In this document: piece after piece, positions 16,904 through 24,677 of the stretch
Numbering within the stretch: position 1 is the stretch's first letter
How the letters are laid out: each line of letters opens with the position of its first letter
NCBI GenBank assembly: GCA_012960035.1
Contig: DUBZ01000137.1
Coordinates: 47,168 to 111,167, forward strand
DNA: 64,000 bases
Reading direction: 5' to 3'
DNA from: Myxococcales bacterium
Lineage (GTDB): Bacteria; Myxococcota_A; UBA9160; UBA4427
Notes under the pieces: generated by a model
Told to the model about the DNA's origin: nothing
Seen by the model: the letters and a program-made list of their open reading frames with translations, nothing else
The model's database searches: none
Position numbers and translations under genes: made by a program

Positions 16904-17134
16904 TTAGTGCTGCGAAGTGCATTTAAAACAAGGTGAAGCCTGCCCCTCAGGACAGGGCGCGCGCTCACACACGCCCAGTGGACCCTCGGCAAGTTGACAC
17001 TGGACCCCCGATTCTGTGCAGCTTGCCGGCGGAGCCTCCGTGAAGGACGTGGCGTCACAGCCTGACAGCATGCAAACGGCGATCAAACCCAAAATGCCCA
17101 GACGCAGTCGATGGTCGAAATGATAAGGCTCCAT
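16904..17134 (-). CDS. Small cysteine-rich lipoprotein
   Basis: This is a 76-aa lipoprotein. The signal peptide ends in the lipobox L-S-G-C. The mature ~45 residues carry six further Cys in a tight pattern (S-C-T-E-S-G-V-Q-C-Q-L, G-V-C-E-R-A-P-C-P, C-F-K-C), probably disulfide-bonded in the periplasm. ATG 17134 is set by AAGGA 7 nt upstream. The C-T-E-x-G-x-Q-C-Q-L/G-P-L-G-V-C style is familiar from short lipoproteins of delta-type proteobacteria, of unknown function. Confidence 0.75.
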   Translation of the reverse strand: MEPYHFDHRLRLGILGLIAVCMLSGCDATSFTEAPPASCTESGVQCQLAEGPLGVCERAPCPEGQASPCFKCTSQH

Positions 17135-17225
17135 TGAAATTCCTTTCGGCATCGAAACGGATTGTGGCGAAGAAGCGAATCCAGACGGTTCGAGTCTCAG
17201 CCAGCCTTAGTCCGAAGCTCATATT

Positions 17226-17447
17226 TCATCCAAATTCAGAGCTTCGATGTTGAGTCAGGAACGCGAGACCTTCCGCAGTGATGTGCACCTGCTGGCTGCG
17301 AACGCACACCAATGCCGCATCCAGCGTGTCTTCCCAAATGGGGAGCTTGGGGCAGGACGTACGCCACGCCTCCATCACGTCAGCGTACTGTCGTGGTTCC
17401 TCGGCTATCCATTCTAAAAGATCGAGAATGAGCGGTTGGTTATCCAC
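17226..17447 (-). CDS. Small conserved hypothetical protein
   Basis: This is a 73-aa protein of a recognisable but unnamed family: L-L-E-W-I-A-E-E-P-R-Q-Y-A-D-V-M-E-A-W-R-T-S-C-P-K-L, then I-W-E-D and a C-terminal I-T-A-E-G-L-A-F-L. The layout resembles a compact winged-helix domain, so nucleic-acid binding is possible. No neighbour relationship is informative. Confidence 0.7.
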   Translation of the reverse strand: MDNQPLILDLLEWIAEEPRQYADVMEAWRTSCPKLPIWEDTLDAALVCVRSQQVHITAEGLAFLTQHRSSEFG

Positions 17448-17503
17448 CGAGATCTCCCCGCGTAAGAGGGATTAGTTCCCTCCCGCGATCGGCTAAAGAT
17501 TTT

Positions 17504-18139
17504 TCACGACGCCGCGACCGCGCCGCGGATGCCCTCGATGACCATTTGGACGCCGATCACGGCGAGGATAAGACCCATTAAGCGGCTCACGACTTTGATG
17601 GCGTTCTGGCCGAGCACTCGGACGAGCGAGTCACTGGTCACAAAGGCAACGAAGGTGATCAGACAAACAAGCGCCAGAGCCGCAAGAACACGAGTCACCT
17701 CCGGGAGCGTCGAATTTGCGGCGAAGTTCATCGCGGTCGCGATTGCACCCGGACCCGCCAGGATAGGGAGCGCCAACGGTGAAATGGCAATGCCCAGCGC
17801 GGCCTCTCGGCTGCGAGAGTTGTCTTCAGCGGTTGGAGTTTGAACGCTCGACTCTTGGCCGTGCATAAGTTGGTAACCCACTAGGCCTACGAGAATCCCA
17901 CCTGCGATTCGAAAAGCGGGAAGCGTGATCCCAAACATTTCGAATATCTGCCGGCCAAGAACCGTAAACAACGCAACAATTATAAATGCGAGGACAACGG
18001 CTCGGAAGGCGACCGCCCGCCGCGAGGCGGAGTCGAGATCGTCGGTCAGTCCCAAAAAGAGCGACGCGTTCGAGATCGGATTCATGATCGCGAAAAACGC
18101 CATAAAGACCGTTGTGAAGTGGGTAGCCGAATCGTCCAT
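17504..18139 (-). CDS. MarC-family integral membrane protein
   Basis: This 211-aa inner-membrane protein has six hydrophobic segments in two repeats with the MarC signature F-F-A-I-M-N-P-I-S-N in the first and P-L-A-L-P-I-L-A-G-P-G-A-I in the second. The family was named for antibiotic resistance but its transport role is unproved. ATG 18139 gives the usual N-terminus; ATG 18181 would add 14 residues. It is transcribed alone. Confidence 0.92.
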   Translation of the reverse strand: MDDSATHFTTVFMAFFAIMNPISNASLFLGLTDDLDSASRRAVAFRAVVLAFIIVALFTVLGRQIFEMFGITLPAFRIAGGILVGLVGYQLMHGQESSVQTPTAEDNSRSREAALGIAISPLALPILAGPGAIATAMNFAANSTLPEVTRVLAALALVCLITFVAFVTSDSLVRVLGQNAIKVVSRLMGLILAVIGVQMVIEGIRGAVAAS

Positions 18140-18400
18140 TTTCCACCGCGTAGCAGGTCGGCGCTCAACGTCCAGCAACATAGCTGCGCGAACCCGGCCT
18201 CGCAGCCGCAGTATGGCGCGACTTCACAACTAGCGTCAACCGGGTTGGACTTTCGTCGCGATCGCAACGATCGGCGCAAGAACCCCGAGTGCGACGACAG
18301 ATTTTGTGAGTATCGATTTCAAGTCACTGCTCAAATCGCTCGATCGAATACCCGCAAAGACGCCCCGATGCTCAACCCTGATACTTGCCCGTCAGATCGC

Positions 18401-19723
18401 TCAACGAACCGAAAAGATGCGCCCACCCTCTTTGCGAACGCGACAGTCCGCGAGGCGATCATTCAGTTCTAGTAGTTCCTCGCCGCCCTGAAACTGGTTG
18501 AGCCACATTGCGACATTCGTCCGGCTGGCGTCATCTGCCGTTGCGTCATCCACCACCGCAGCCAGACGCTGCAGCATATATACGTGGTACGGCGTCACCA
18601 TGCGGCGCGCCTGGATTCCGCCGATCTCGAAGTCGTGGGTCAGCGCGCCGTCACCCGTTTGGTGTGCGTACCATGGCAAGTCCACCGTAAAGGTCTTACC
18701 GGGTAGCCCTCCGCCTGATTCATGAGCATCGCTCGCGATGAAAGTCGCAGTCTTCTCCATCGTGCTCTTGAGCACCGGCCACATTTCGTCGAAGAAGACA
18801 CCCACGACGGCATCGAGGCTCGACGGCACCTCGTCGTTCTTCAACAACTCACCGCCATCACTCGTGGCTGGGCGAGGAATGAGTTCGCCGCCTTCACCGA
18901 GCGAGTAAAGCTTTTGGTCGTAGGTGCGTGCGGTGACGTTATGGCCGTTCGTGCGTTCGACCCATTCAGACACGATCGGGTGATCCATCCGCAGCATGAA
19001 GCCCGTGGTCGCGTCACGGTAGAGGTGCGCGTACAAGGGACCGAGTAACCCAAAGTCTCCCAACGAAGGCTGGCCACCCAACAGAAAGTCGTGGGACCCA
19101 AAGTGGGTATCGAGCAGGCTCAGTATATTTTTCATCGAAGCCCACCACGCCTGCTCGGTAGCTTCAGTGCAGCCAAGTTGGATCAGCCCCGCGTAGACCC
19201 CCTGCGGGTTGGTACGCGCTTCGGACATGCGAAACATGTTTTCGAACACGCTCGCACCTGCGGCCAGCCGGTCTACTCCCGGCGCACCCGCGGCAAACAC
19301 TGACCCCCACTGCATCGCGTTGTAATTGCGGTGGTTCGGCTCGACACCCTCCAGGCTGTAATGCCAGCGTTCCCAAAAACCGGGCACGACCATCCATTCA
19401 TCCGCCAACATTTCTACGAGATACGACGCAAGTGCCTGGCGCGGCGCGTCCGTGCTGCTCGGGATCACCGGCGCCTTGTCGTGACGTGCTTCAATGAAGT
19501 CGATAATGTCACTCGAATCCTGCACCCAGCTGCCGTCGGCGTTCTGCAACTGCGGTATGGCGCCCGAACCCGTCGCGGGAGTCAGCAAACCGGAAACCAG
19601 CTCGGGCGTTGCGAGGATATCTTCGAAGCCTTCACCCAAGTCTCCCATGCGTTCCTTGTAACGAAGGTACGCACGAACCTTGCCGGAGAAGTAGCTGAGT
19701 TCCCATGTGAAGAGCCTGTACAC
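18401..19723 (-). CDS. Extended GST-like protein, paralogue B
   Basis: This 440-aa protein has a GST-type N-domain (E-L-S-Y-F-S-G-K-V-R-A-Y-L-R-Y-K at the active-site turn, A-I-P-Q-L with cis-Pro, Q-D-S-S-D-I-I-D-F-I). The helical domain includes G-G-Q-P-S-L-G-D-F-G-L-L-G-P-L-Y-A-H-L-Y-R. About 180 extra C-terminal residues hold several aromatic patches (V-D-L-P-W-Y-A-H). The S-L-x-D-x-G-x-x and H-L-Y-R-D elements are shared with the 359-aa protein at 14624-15703. Substrate unknown. Confidence 0.75.
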   Translation of the reverse strand: MYRLFTWELSYFSGKVRAYLRYKERMGDLGEGFEDILATPELVSGLLTPATGSGAIPQLQNADGSWVQDSSDIIDFIEARHDKAPVIPSSTDAPRQALASYLVEMLADEWMVVPGFWERWHYSLEGVEPNHRNYNAMQWGSVFAAGAPGVDRLAAGASVFENMFRMSEARTNPQGVYAGLIQLGCTEATEQAWWASMKNILSLLDTHFGSHDFLLGGQPSLGDFGLLGPLYAHLYRDATTGFMLRMDHPIVSEWVERTNGHNVTARTYDQKLYSLGEGGELIPRPATSDGGELLKNDEVPSSLDAVVGVFFDEMWPVLKSTMEKTATFIASDAHESGGGLPGKTFTVDLPWYAHQTGDGALTHDFEIGGIQARRMVTPYHVYMLQRLAAVVDDATADDASRTNVAMWLNQFQGGEELLELNDRLADCRVRKEGGRIFSVR

Positions 19724-19967
19724 GGTTGGTCCTTTAAGTAGGTTTGCATGACGCGCTGCGTGAACACGAAGAAGAGCCGAAAGTTTATCACGACGCGCAC
19801 CAAGATCTCGATTAAACCCGATGGCGACAACGCGATGACATACCCATCGGAATTTTAACCATACGCAAATGCAGCGCCGCGTTGGTACTCGCCACGGCGA
19901 ATAAGTTTCCCTCCCGCGGCCTCGACCTCAGACTCAGCGATTACAGCATCAAGGGCGGATCAATTCC

Positions 19968-20099
19968 TCAGCCGAAACCCAAAGTGGGCGACGCCACGAT
20001 TCGGCCCCGCGAGCGAACCTCAGTCGGGTCTTCATTGAGCGTGGCGGCGGTTCCCACCAGACCAAACATCAGTAGCGCAATCATTGCGATCAAGCGCAA
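19968..20099 (-). CDS. 43-aa exported or membrane peptide
   Basis: A TTG at 20099 follows a perfect AGGAGG (20109-20114) at a 9-nt spacing. It opens a 43-codon frame encoding a signal-peptide-like segment (R-L-I-A-M-I-A-L-L-M-F-G-L-V-G-T-A-A) followed by a short polar tail (L-N-E-D-P-T-E-V-R-S-R-G-R). The ATG inside the hydrophobic run is too far from the Shine-Dalgarno to be used. It could be a genuine small protein or the surviving 5' end of a larger exported protein. Confidence 0.45.
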   Translation of the reverse strand: MRLIAMIALLMFGLVGTAATLNEDPTEVRSRGRIVASPTLGFG

Positions 20100-20254
20100 C
20101 AGGTCGAGCCTCCTGGCACAACGATCGAGCGTGCCGATGTCGGGCTTGAGAACGAGCCGTGGGGTTTGGACAGGTTCGCACAAATTCGCGCGCGAGTTCC
20201 AACAACACTTCATTGCGACAGCATCGTTTCAGTACGACGACCGTGGTTTACGGG

Positions 20255-20827
20255 TCAGTTCGGAAGGTTGAGATCTGCCCGGGTAAAGAGCGGTTCGAGC
20301 ACAAGCCCGCGTTCTGCGAAGGCTTCGCTCGCGCCTTCGCCTCGATCGACCAAGCAAATGATGCGCGCGACTTTGCCGCCTGCTGCCTTCACGATCTCCA
20401 CCGCGTCAAGAGTTGAGCCACCAGTCGTTGTGGTGTCTTCGACCAGAGCGACAACCTGCCCTTCGTTGAAGCCACCTTCGATCTGTCGCCCCATACCGTG
20501 CTTCTTGGTTTCTTTGCGAACGAAGAAGCCGAGCAGGTCTTCGTGGCCCGGGCTCGAAGCGGCGGCGCCGAGCACGGCACTTACAAGCGGCACTGCACCC
20601 ACCGCCATGCCCCCAACGGCTTCGACCGGCGTGCCCCGTTGCAACATGTCGAGCACCAACCGGCCTGCCAGCGCGACCCCCTTCGGTCGCATCAAGGTTT
20701 GACGCAGGTCGAGGTAGAAGTTGCTTTCGCGTCCACTCGCCAGGGTGACCTTCTTCTGTTCGAACGATACGTCCAAGATCAATGCCAATAGTTCGGCACG
20801 GGCTTGCTCGAGAGTCTGGTCAGTCAT
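20255..20827 (-). CDS. pyrE: Orotate phosphoribosyltransferase
   Basis: It converts orotate and PRPP to orotidine 5'-monophosphate in pyrimidine synthesis. The 190-aa protein has L-A-S-G-R-E-S-N-F-Y-L-D-L-R-Q at the N-terminus, G-M-A-V-G-A-V-P-L, R-K-E-T-K-K-H-G with the catalytic-loop lysines, and the PRPP motif V-A-L-V-E-D-T-T-T-T-G-G-S. The next step's gene, pyrF, lies 1.7 kb away on the same strand, separated by other genes. Confidence 0.95.
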   Translation of the reverse strand: MTDQTLEQARAELLALILDVSFEQKKVTLASGRESNFYLDLRQTLMRPKGVALAGRLVLDMLQRGTPVEAVGGMAVGAVPLVSAVLGAAASSPGHEDLLGFFVRKETKKHGMGRQIEGGFNEGQVVALVEDTTTTGGSTLDAVEIVKAAGGKVARIICLVDRGEGASEAFAERGLVLEPLFTRADLNLPN

Positions 20828-20889
20828 GTAGGGGGTTTTCCTGTTTGGCCTGCGAAGGCGGGGCTTCGGCCTATCGCCGATAGGGTTGT

Positions 20890-22068
20890 CTATTGCTTGC
20901 GAATTCCGAGTGCGAACTCTGCGATCAAGCGGTTGTGGAGTTCGCTTGTGCCTTCACCGAACTCCAAGCTTTTGGCTTCGAGGAGCAGGCGTCCGATCTC
21001 GTATTCTTCGGTGCAGCTGTAGCCGCCGAACACTTGCATACCGTCGAGCGCGTTCTGCACTGCGGCTTGGCTCGCGTTCAATTTTGCGAGTGAGCTTTCA
21101 AGTGAGGCCCGACCGATGCCGGCGTCCTTCATGCGCCCCAACCTATAAACAAGAAGCCGCGCTTGTTCGGTGCGGCACACCATGTCGGAGATCTTCTGCT
21201 GAATCATCTGGAACTCGCCGATGGGTTGGCCAAAGGCTTTGCGTTCCATCGCATAGGGGATCGCGAGGTCGAGGCATCGTTGCGCTTGGCCGACACAGCG
21301 CGCGGCAACGCTAAACCGTCCCGTGTCGAGTGCGGCGCCCAAGACCGGGAAGCCCGCGCCCTCTTTCCCGAGCAAGGCTTCGTCGGGAACAAAGGCATTG
21401 TCCATGTGGACTTCCGCCAAGTTGTCGCGCTTGAGTGTGCGCATCGGAAAATCGCTCATCGTAATGCCTTCGGTGTTGTGCGGATCGATCAAGAAGGCCG
21501 TCACACCCTTGTGCTTCTTGCTCAAGTCCATGCTTGCCACGCAGAAGAACAAGCCCGCGTATGCGGCGTGCGAGATAAACACCTTGGTGCCAGTGAGTCG
21601 GTAACCGCCGTCGACCTTCGTAGCGGTACTCGCCATATTGCCGAGGTCGGTGCCGCCGCCCGGCTCCGTGAGAAGTGCCGAGCAAAGCGTCGCTCCCGAA
21701 GCGATCCCCGGAAGCCAACGCTGCTTTTGCTCGTCGGTCCCGAAGTTCAAGATCGAACTGGCCGCGAGGGAGTTCGCGACCGAAACCGCCGAGGCCACCA
21801 CCCAGTCGATCCGCGCGAGTTCTTCGCAAATGATCCCGTAGCTGACGACATCAGAAAAAGAGCCGCCGTACTCTTCGGGGATCATCGGGCCCATGAGTCC
21901 GAGGGGGCCGAGCTTCTGAATCAGGTCCAGGGGGTACTTTTCTTCCCGCTCATATTCTTCGACGTGGGGGAGAATTTCCTTCTCCGCGAACTCTTTTACG
22001 AACTTGCGAACCTGACGCTGGTCGTCATTCAGGTCGAAATCGGACATGCGCTCGAGGGCTGAACTCAT
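20890..22068 (-). CDS. Acyl-CoA dehydrogenase
   Basis: This 392-aa FAD enzyme oxidises an acyl-CoA to the 2-enoyl-CoA. It has the N-terminal helical domain (F-D-L-N-D-D-Q-R-Q-V-R-K-F-V), the FAD β-domain (L-L-T-E-P-G-G-G-T-D-L-G), and the C-terminal helices with R-K-A-F-G-Q-P-I-G-E-F-Q. Q-V-F-G-G-Y-S and the catalytic Glu in F-G-E-G-T-S-E follow. The length and E-G-T position fit short/medium-chain enzymes. It is co-directional with pyrE. Confidence 0.93.
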   Translation of the reverse strand: MSSALERMSDFDLNDDQRQVRKFVKEFAEKEILPHVEEYEREEKYPLDLIQKLGPLGLMGPMIPEEYGGSFSDVVSYGIICEELARIDWVVASAVSVANSLAASSILNFGTDEQKQRWLPGIASGATLCSALLTEPGGGTDLGNMASTATKVDGGYRLTGTKVFISHAAYAGLFFCVASMDLSKKHKGVTAFLIDPHNTEGITMSDFPMRTLKRDNLAEVHMDNAFVPDEALLGKEGAGFPVLGAALDTGRFSVAARCVGQAQRCLDLAIPYAMERKAFGQPIGEFQMIQQKISDMVCRTEQARLLVYRLGRMKDAGIGRASLESSLAKLNASQAAVQNALDGMQVFGGYSCTEEYEIGRLLLEAKSLEFGEGTSELHNRLIAEFALGIRKQ

Positions 22069-22130
22069 CGTTTCTCCGGGGGTTTGGCGGCCGCGTTGCG
22101 GGGCGGCACCGCACTTTAGCCTGCATTCTC

Positions 22131-22255
22131 GGGGGTGACCCCCTGTCTGTGGGGTTTCAGCCCGCGCTCCGCTGGCGAAACAGGGCTCTGGTGGTCTCCA
22201 GAGTTTAGGCTAACCTGCCGCCCTTCAATTCATCGCGACCGTTTGAACAGGTCGC
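22131..22255 (+). ncRNA. Hairpin-rich leader of the small basic protein (candidate)
   Basis: Between two divergent starts lie consecutive perfect stems: GGGGG/CCCCC at 22131-22143 with a 3-nt loop; CCCTG (22141-22145) with CAGGG (22181-22185) enclosing TTTC/GAAA and AGC/GCT; CTCTGG/CCAGAG at 22186-22203; and GCGACC/GGTCGC at 22235-22255, ending 4 nt before GAGG. The first two stems share three bases and so would alternate. This looks like a structured 5' UTR, possibly autoregulatory. It matches no riboswitch class I know. Confidence 0.35.
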
Positions 22256-22267
22256 TGCGAGGCAGTC

Positions 22268-22390
22268 ATGAAAAAAGGCACGAACAACCGTAATCGCAAC
22301 AAGTCGTCTCGCTACCGCGCAAAGCTCAAGCAGAAAAGCCGCCGCCAGCGCAAGCGTGTGAACCCGGACGGGCGCAAGTACACCCGCTAG
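22268..22390 (+). CDS. 40-aa highly basic protein
   Basis: An ATG at 22268, preceded by GAGG at 22259-22262, opens a 40-codon frame ending at TAG. About half the residues are Lys or Arg (K-S-S-R-Y-R-A-K-L-K-Q-K-S-R-R-Q-R-K-R-V, then G-R-K-Y-T-R). No signal or hydrophobic segment is present. Composition and size resemble tiny ribosome-associated proteins such as bTHX or the COX24-like domain, but the sequence is not a clear match to either. An RNA-binding role is inferred. Confidence 0.65.
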   Translation: MKKGTNNRNRNKSSRYRAKLKQKSRRQRKRVNPDGRKYTR

Positions 22391-22527
22391 TTCGGTTCTT
22401 CCCTCGACGCTCCGGGTCCCTGGAGTGCGAGCCGTTCATTCGAAAACTTTCTTGTCGACAGTTCTCATTGGCGCGCTTCGCTTGTGGGCCTTTGGTCTTA
22501 TCGATAAAAGCGAGATTTCTATCGGTG

Positions 22528-23472
22528 TCATGCGCCGCTAGAAACGGCTTCGCCTAGTTCGTCGATCGCACGGTCGAGGGCAGCGTCAATGGCGCGGTCC
22601 CACGTAGCCGCCTCTTGTCCATCCCCATGCTCGGGGAACAAGATGCCGCGGGACGAATTCACGATCCCACCTTCGAGACCCCGCGGGCCGGGCACAAACC
22701 CCGCCACGGCTTCGGTCGCCGAACCGCCCTGTGCGCCGTATCCAGGCACTAGGAAGACGGCGTCGGGCAGCTTTTCGCGAACCGCTTGTCCTTCACCCGG
22801 ATAGGTCGCGCCAACAACCACGCCGAGAGACGACCAGCCGGTTTCTTTTCCTTTAAGGCGTGCGGCCAACGGAGCCAATGCAGCAGCGACGCTTTGGTAG
22901 ACCGTGCCGCCTTCGAGACTGAGGTCTTGCACGTCGCCCGAACCCGGGTTGCTCGTCTTCACGAGCACGAACAAGCCGCGGCCGTGCGCTTCGGCGCGCG
23001 CGGCAAACGGCTCCATGCTGTCGAGGCCGAGGTAGGGGTTGATGGTCAGCGCGTGGGCTTCCATCGGCGAGCCGGGTTCGAGGAAAGCTCGAGCGTAGGC
23101 GTCCGCGGTGGAGCCGATGTCCCCGCGCTTCGCGTCGAGCAAAACGAGAAAACCCATGGACCGCGCGCGGTCGCACACCCGGGTCAGAACTTCGAGCCCG
23201 CGAAAGCCCATCTGTTCAAAGAACGCAATCTGTGGTTTCACCACCGAGACCAGGCCTTCGGCACGCCCGAGCACGGTGAGCAAAAACGCTTCAACCGCGG
23301 CTGGGGTTTCTTCCGACGTCGCCGCCATGTCGCCACGGCGGAACAGCTCGGGGATCAAGCCCAGGTGCGGATCTAGACCCAAACAAAGAGGGTGTCCCAG
23401 CTCGCGGACACGCGAGATCAGTTGATCGGCGAAGTGATAGTCTGGGCTCTGGGTCATGTAATTAGGCGTCAT
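22528..23472 (-). CDS. pyrF: Orotidine 5'-phosphate decarboxylase, type 2
   Basis: It decarboxylates OMP to UMP. The ~314-aa length and motifs mark the longer PyrF subfamily 2: L-C-L-G-L-D-P-H near the N-terminus, V-V-K-P-Q-I-A-F-F-E, catalytic L-L-D-A-K-R-G-D-I-G, V-V-V-G-A-T-Y-P, V-P-G-Y-G-A-Q-G-G and V-N-S-S-R-G-I. The start is uncertain: ATGs at 23511, 23472 and 23457 are in frame. The first would almost abut the divergent tgt gene, so 23472 is a compromise. Confidence 0.93.
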   Translation of the reverse strand: MTPNYMTQSPDYHFADQLISRVRELGHPLCLGLDPHLGLIPELFRRGDMAATSEETPAAVEAFLLTVLGRAEGLVSVVKPQIAFFEQMGFRGLEVLTRVCDRARSMGFLVLLDAKRGDIGSTADAYARAFLEPGSPMEAHALTINPYLGLDSMEPFAARAEAHGRGLFVLVKTSNPGSGDVQDLSLEGGTVYQSVAAALAPLAARLKGKETGWSSLGVVVGATYPGEGQAVREKLPDAVFLVPGYGAQGGSATEAVAGFVPGPRGLEGGIVNSSRGILFPEHGDGQEAATWDRAIDAALDRAIDELGEAVSSGA

Positions 23473-23540
23473 CAGCTTAACATTGCCGCAGTTTTTTCGC
23501 TCACGGGTCACACCGAAACCCTTCGGTTATGCTCGCGCGA

Positions 23541-24677
23541 ATGGCGAGCACACCTCTCACGTTCAAGCTCGAAACAACAAGTGGTCGCGCACGCGCGGCG
23601 ACGATGACCACGCCCCACGGCACGGTGAAGACGCCGACCTTCATGCCCGTCGGCACCCATGGTGCACTCAAAGCCATGACGACAGAGCACGCCCGCGAAA
23701 CCGGAAGCCAAGTGTTGCTCGGCAACACCTATCACTTGACGCTTCGCCCCGGCGAACAACTCGTTGAAAAACTCGGCGGGCTCCACAAGTTCATGGCGTG
23801 GGACAAGACGCTGCTTACAGACAGCGGCGGCTTCCAGGTATTTTCGTTGCCCAAGGTTGAGATCACAGATCGCGGCGCGCGCTTCAACAACGAATTCAGC
23901 GGCGAGAATATGGAAATCACGCCGGAACGCTCGATCGAAATTCAGAACCGCCTGGGCGCCGACATCATCATGGCCTTTGACGAATGTACGCCCTTCCCCG
24001 CAACTGAAAAGCAAGCGTCGCAAGGCGTGAGACGTACGCTTTCGTGGATGGAACGATGTATCCGCGCTCACAAGCGCTCCGACGACCAAGCGCTGTTCGC
24101 GATCGTACAGGGCAGCACGTTCCAGCACCTCCGCGCGTCATGCGCCGAGGTCTTGGTTTCGATGGATTTACCCGGCTACGCGATTGGCGGCGTCAGCGTG
24201 GGGGAAGGGCACGATCTCTTGTGCGAAGTCAGCGACTTTACGACGCCGCTGCTTCCCGAAAACAAACCCCGCTACTTGATGGGTGTCGGACTCCCCGAAG
24301 ACCTGCTCGCGTGTGTGGGACACGGCGTCGACATGTTCGACTGCGTCATCCCCACTCGCTACGCACGTTCCGCCACGGTGTTTACTTCCCGTGGTCGCAT
24401 TCGGTTGAGCAACCGACGCTTTCGGCGCGACGCGTTTCCCATCGACGCTTCTTGCGATTGCTATGCGTGCACGGGCGGCATGAGCCGCGCGTACCTCCAC
24501 CACCTGTTCGCCGCGAACGAAGTGTTGTCCGCGATTTTATGCTCGATCCACAACGTGCATTTCTATCAGAACCTCATGCGCGAGGCCCGCAAGGCGATCT
24601 TCGAAGATCGCTATGACACGTTCCACCGCGACTTCCTCACGAATTATCGCGGTGGCGACGAGGAAGCGTCCCCGTAG
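23541..24677 (+). CDS. tgt: tRNA-guanine(34) transglycosylase
   Basis: It swaps guanine 34 for preQ1 in GUN-anticodon tRNAs on the way to queuosine. The 378-aa protein has F-M-P-V-G-T-H-G, L-L-G-N-T-Y-H-L, T-D-S-G-G-F-Q-V-F-S with the Asp base, I-V-Q-G-S, G-Y-A-I-G-G-V-S-V-G-E, M-F-D-C-V-I-P-T-R with the nucleophile Asp, and the zinc site C-D-C-Y-A-C-x15-H. ATG 23541 is preferred to 23529 on N-terminal length. It overlaps the membrane-protein gene start by one base. Confidence 0.95.
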   Translation: MASTPLTFKLETTSGRARAATMTTPHGTVKTPTFMPVGTHGALKAMTTEHARETGSQVLLGNTYHLTLRPGEQLVEKLGGLHKFMAWDKTLLTDSGGFQVFSLPKVEITDRGARFNNEFSGENMEITPERSIEIQNRLGADIIMAFDECTPFPATEKQASQGVRRTLSWMERCIRAHKRSDDQALFAIVQGSTFQHLRASCAEVLVSMDLPGYAIGGVSVGEGHDLLCEVSDFTTPLLPENKPRYLMGVGLPEDLLACVGHGVDMFDCVIPTRYARSATVFTSRGRIRLSNRRFRRDAFPIDASCDCYACTGGMSRAYLHHLFAANEVLSAILCSIHNVHFYQNLMREARKAIFEDRYDTFHRDFLTNYRGGDEEASP

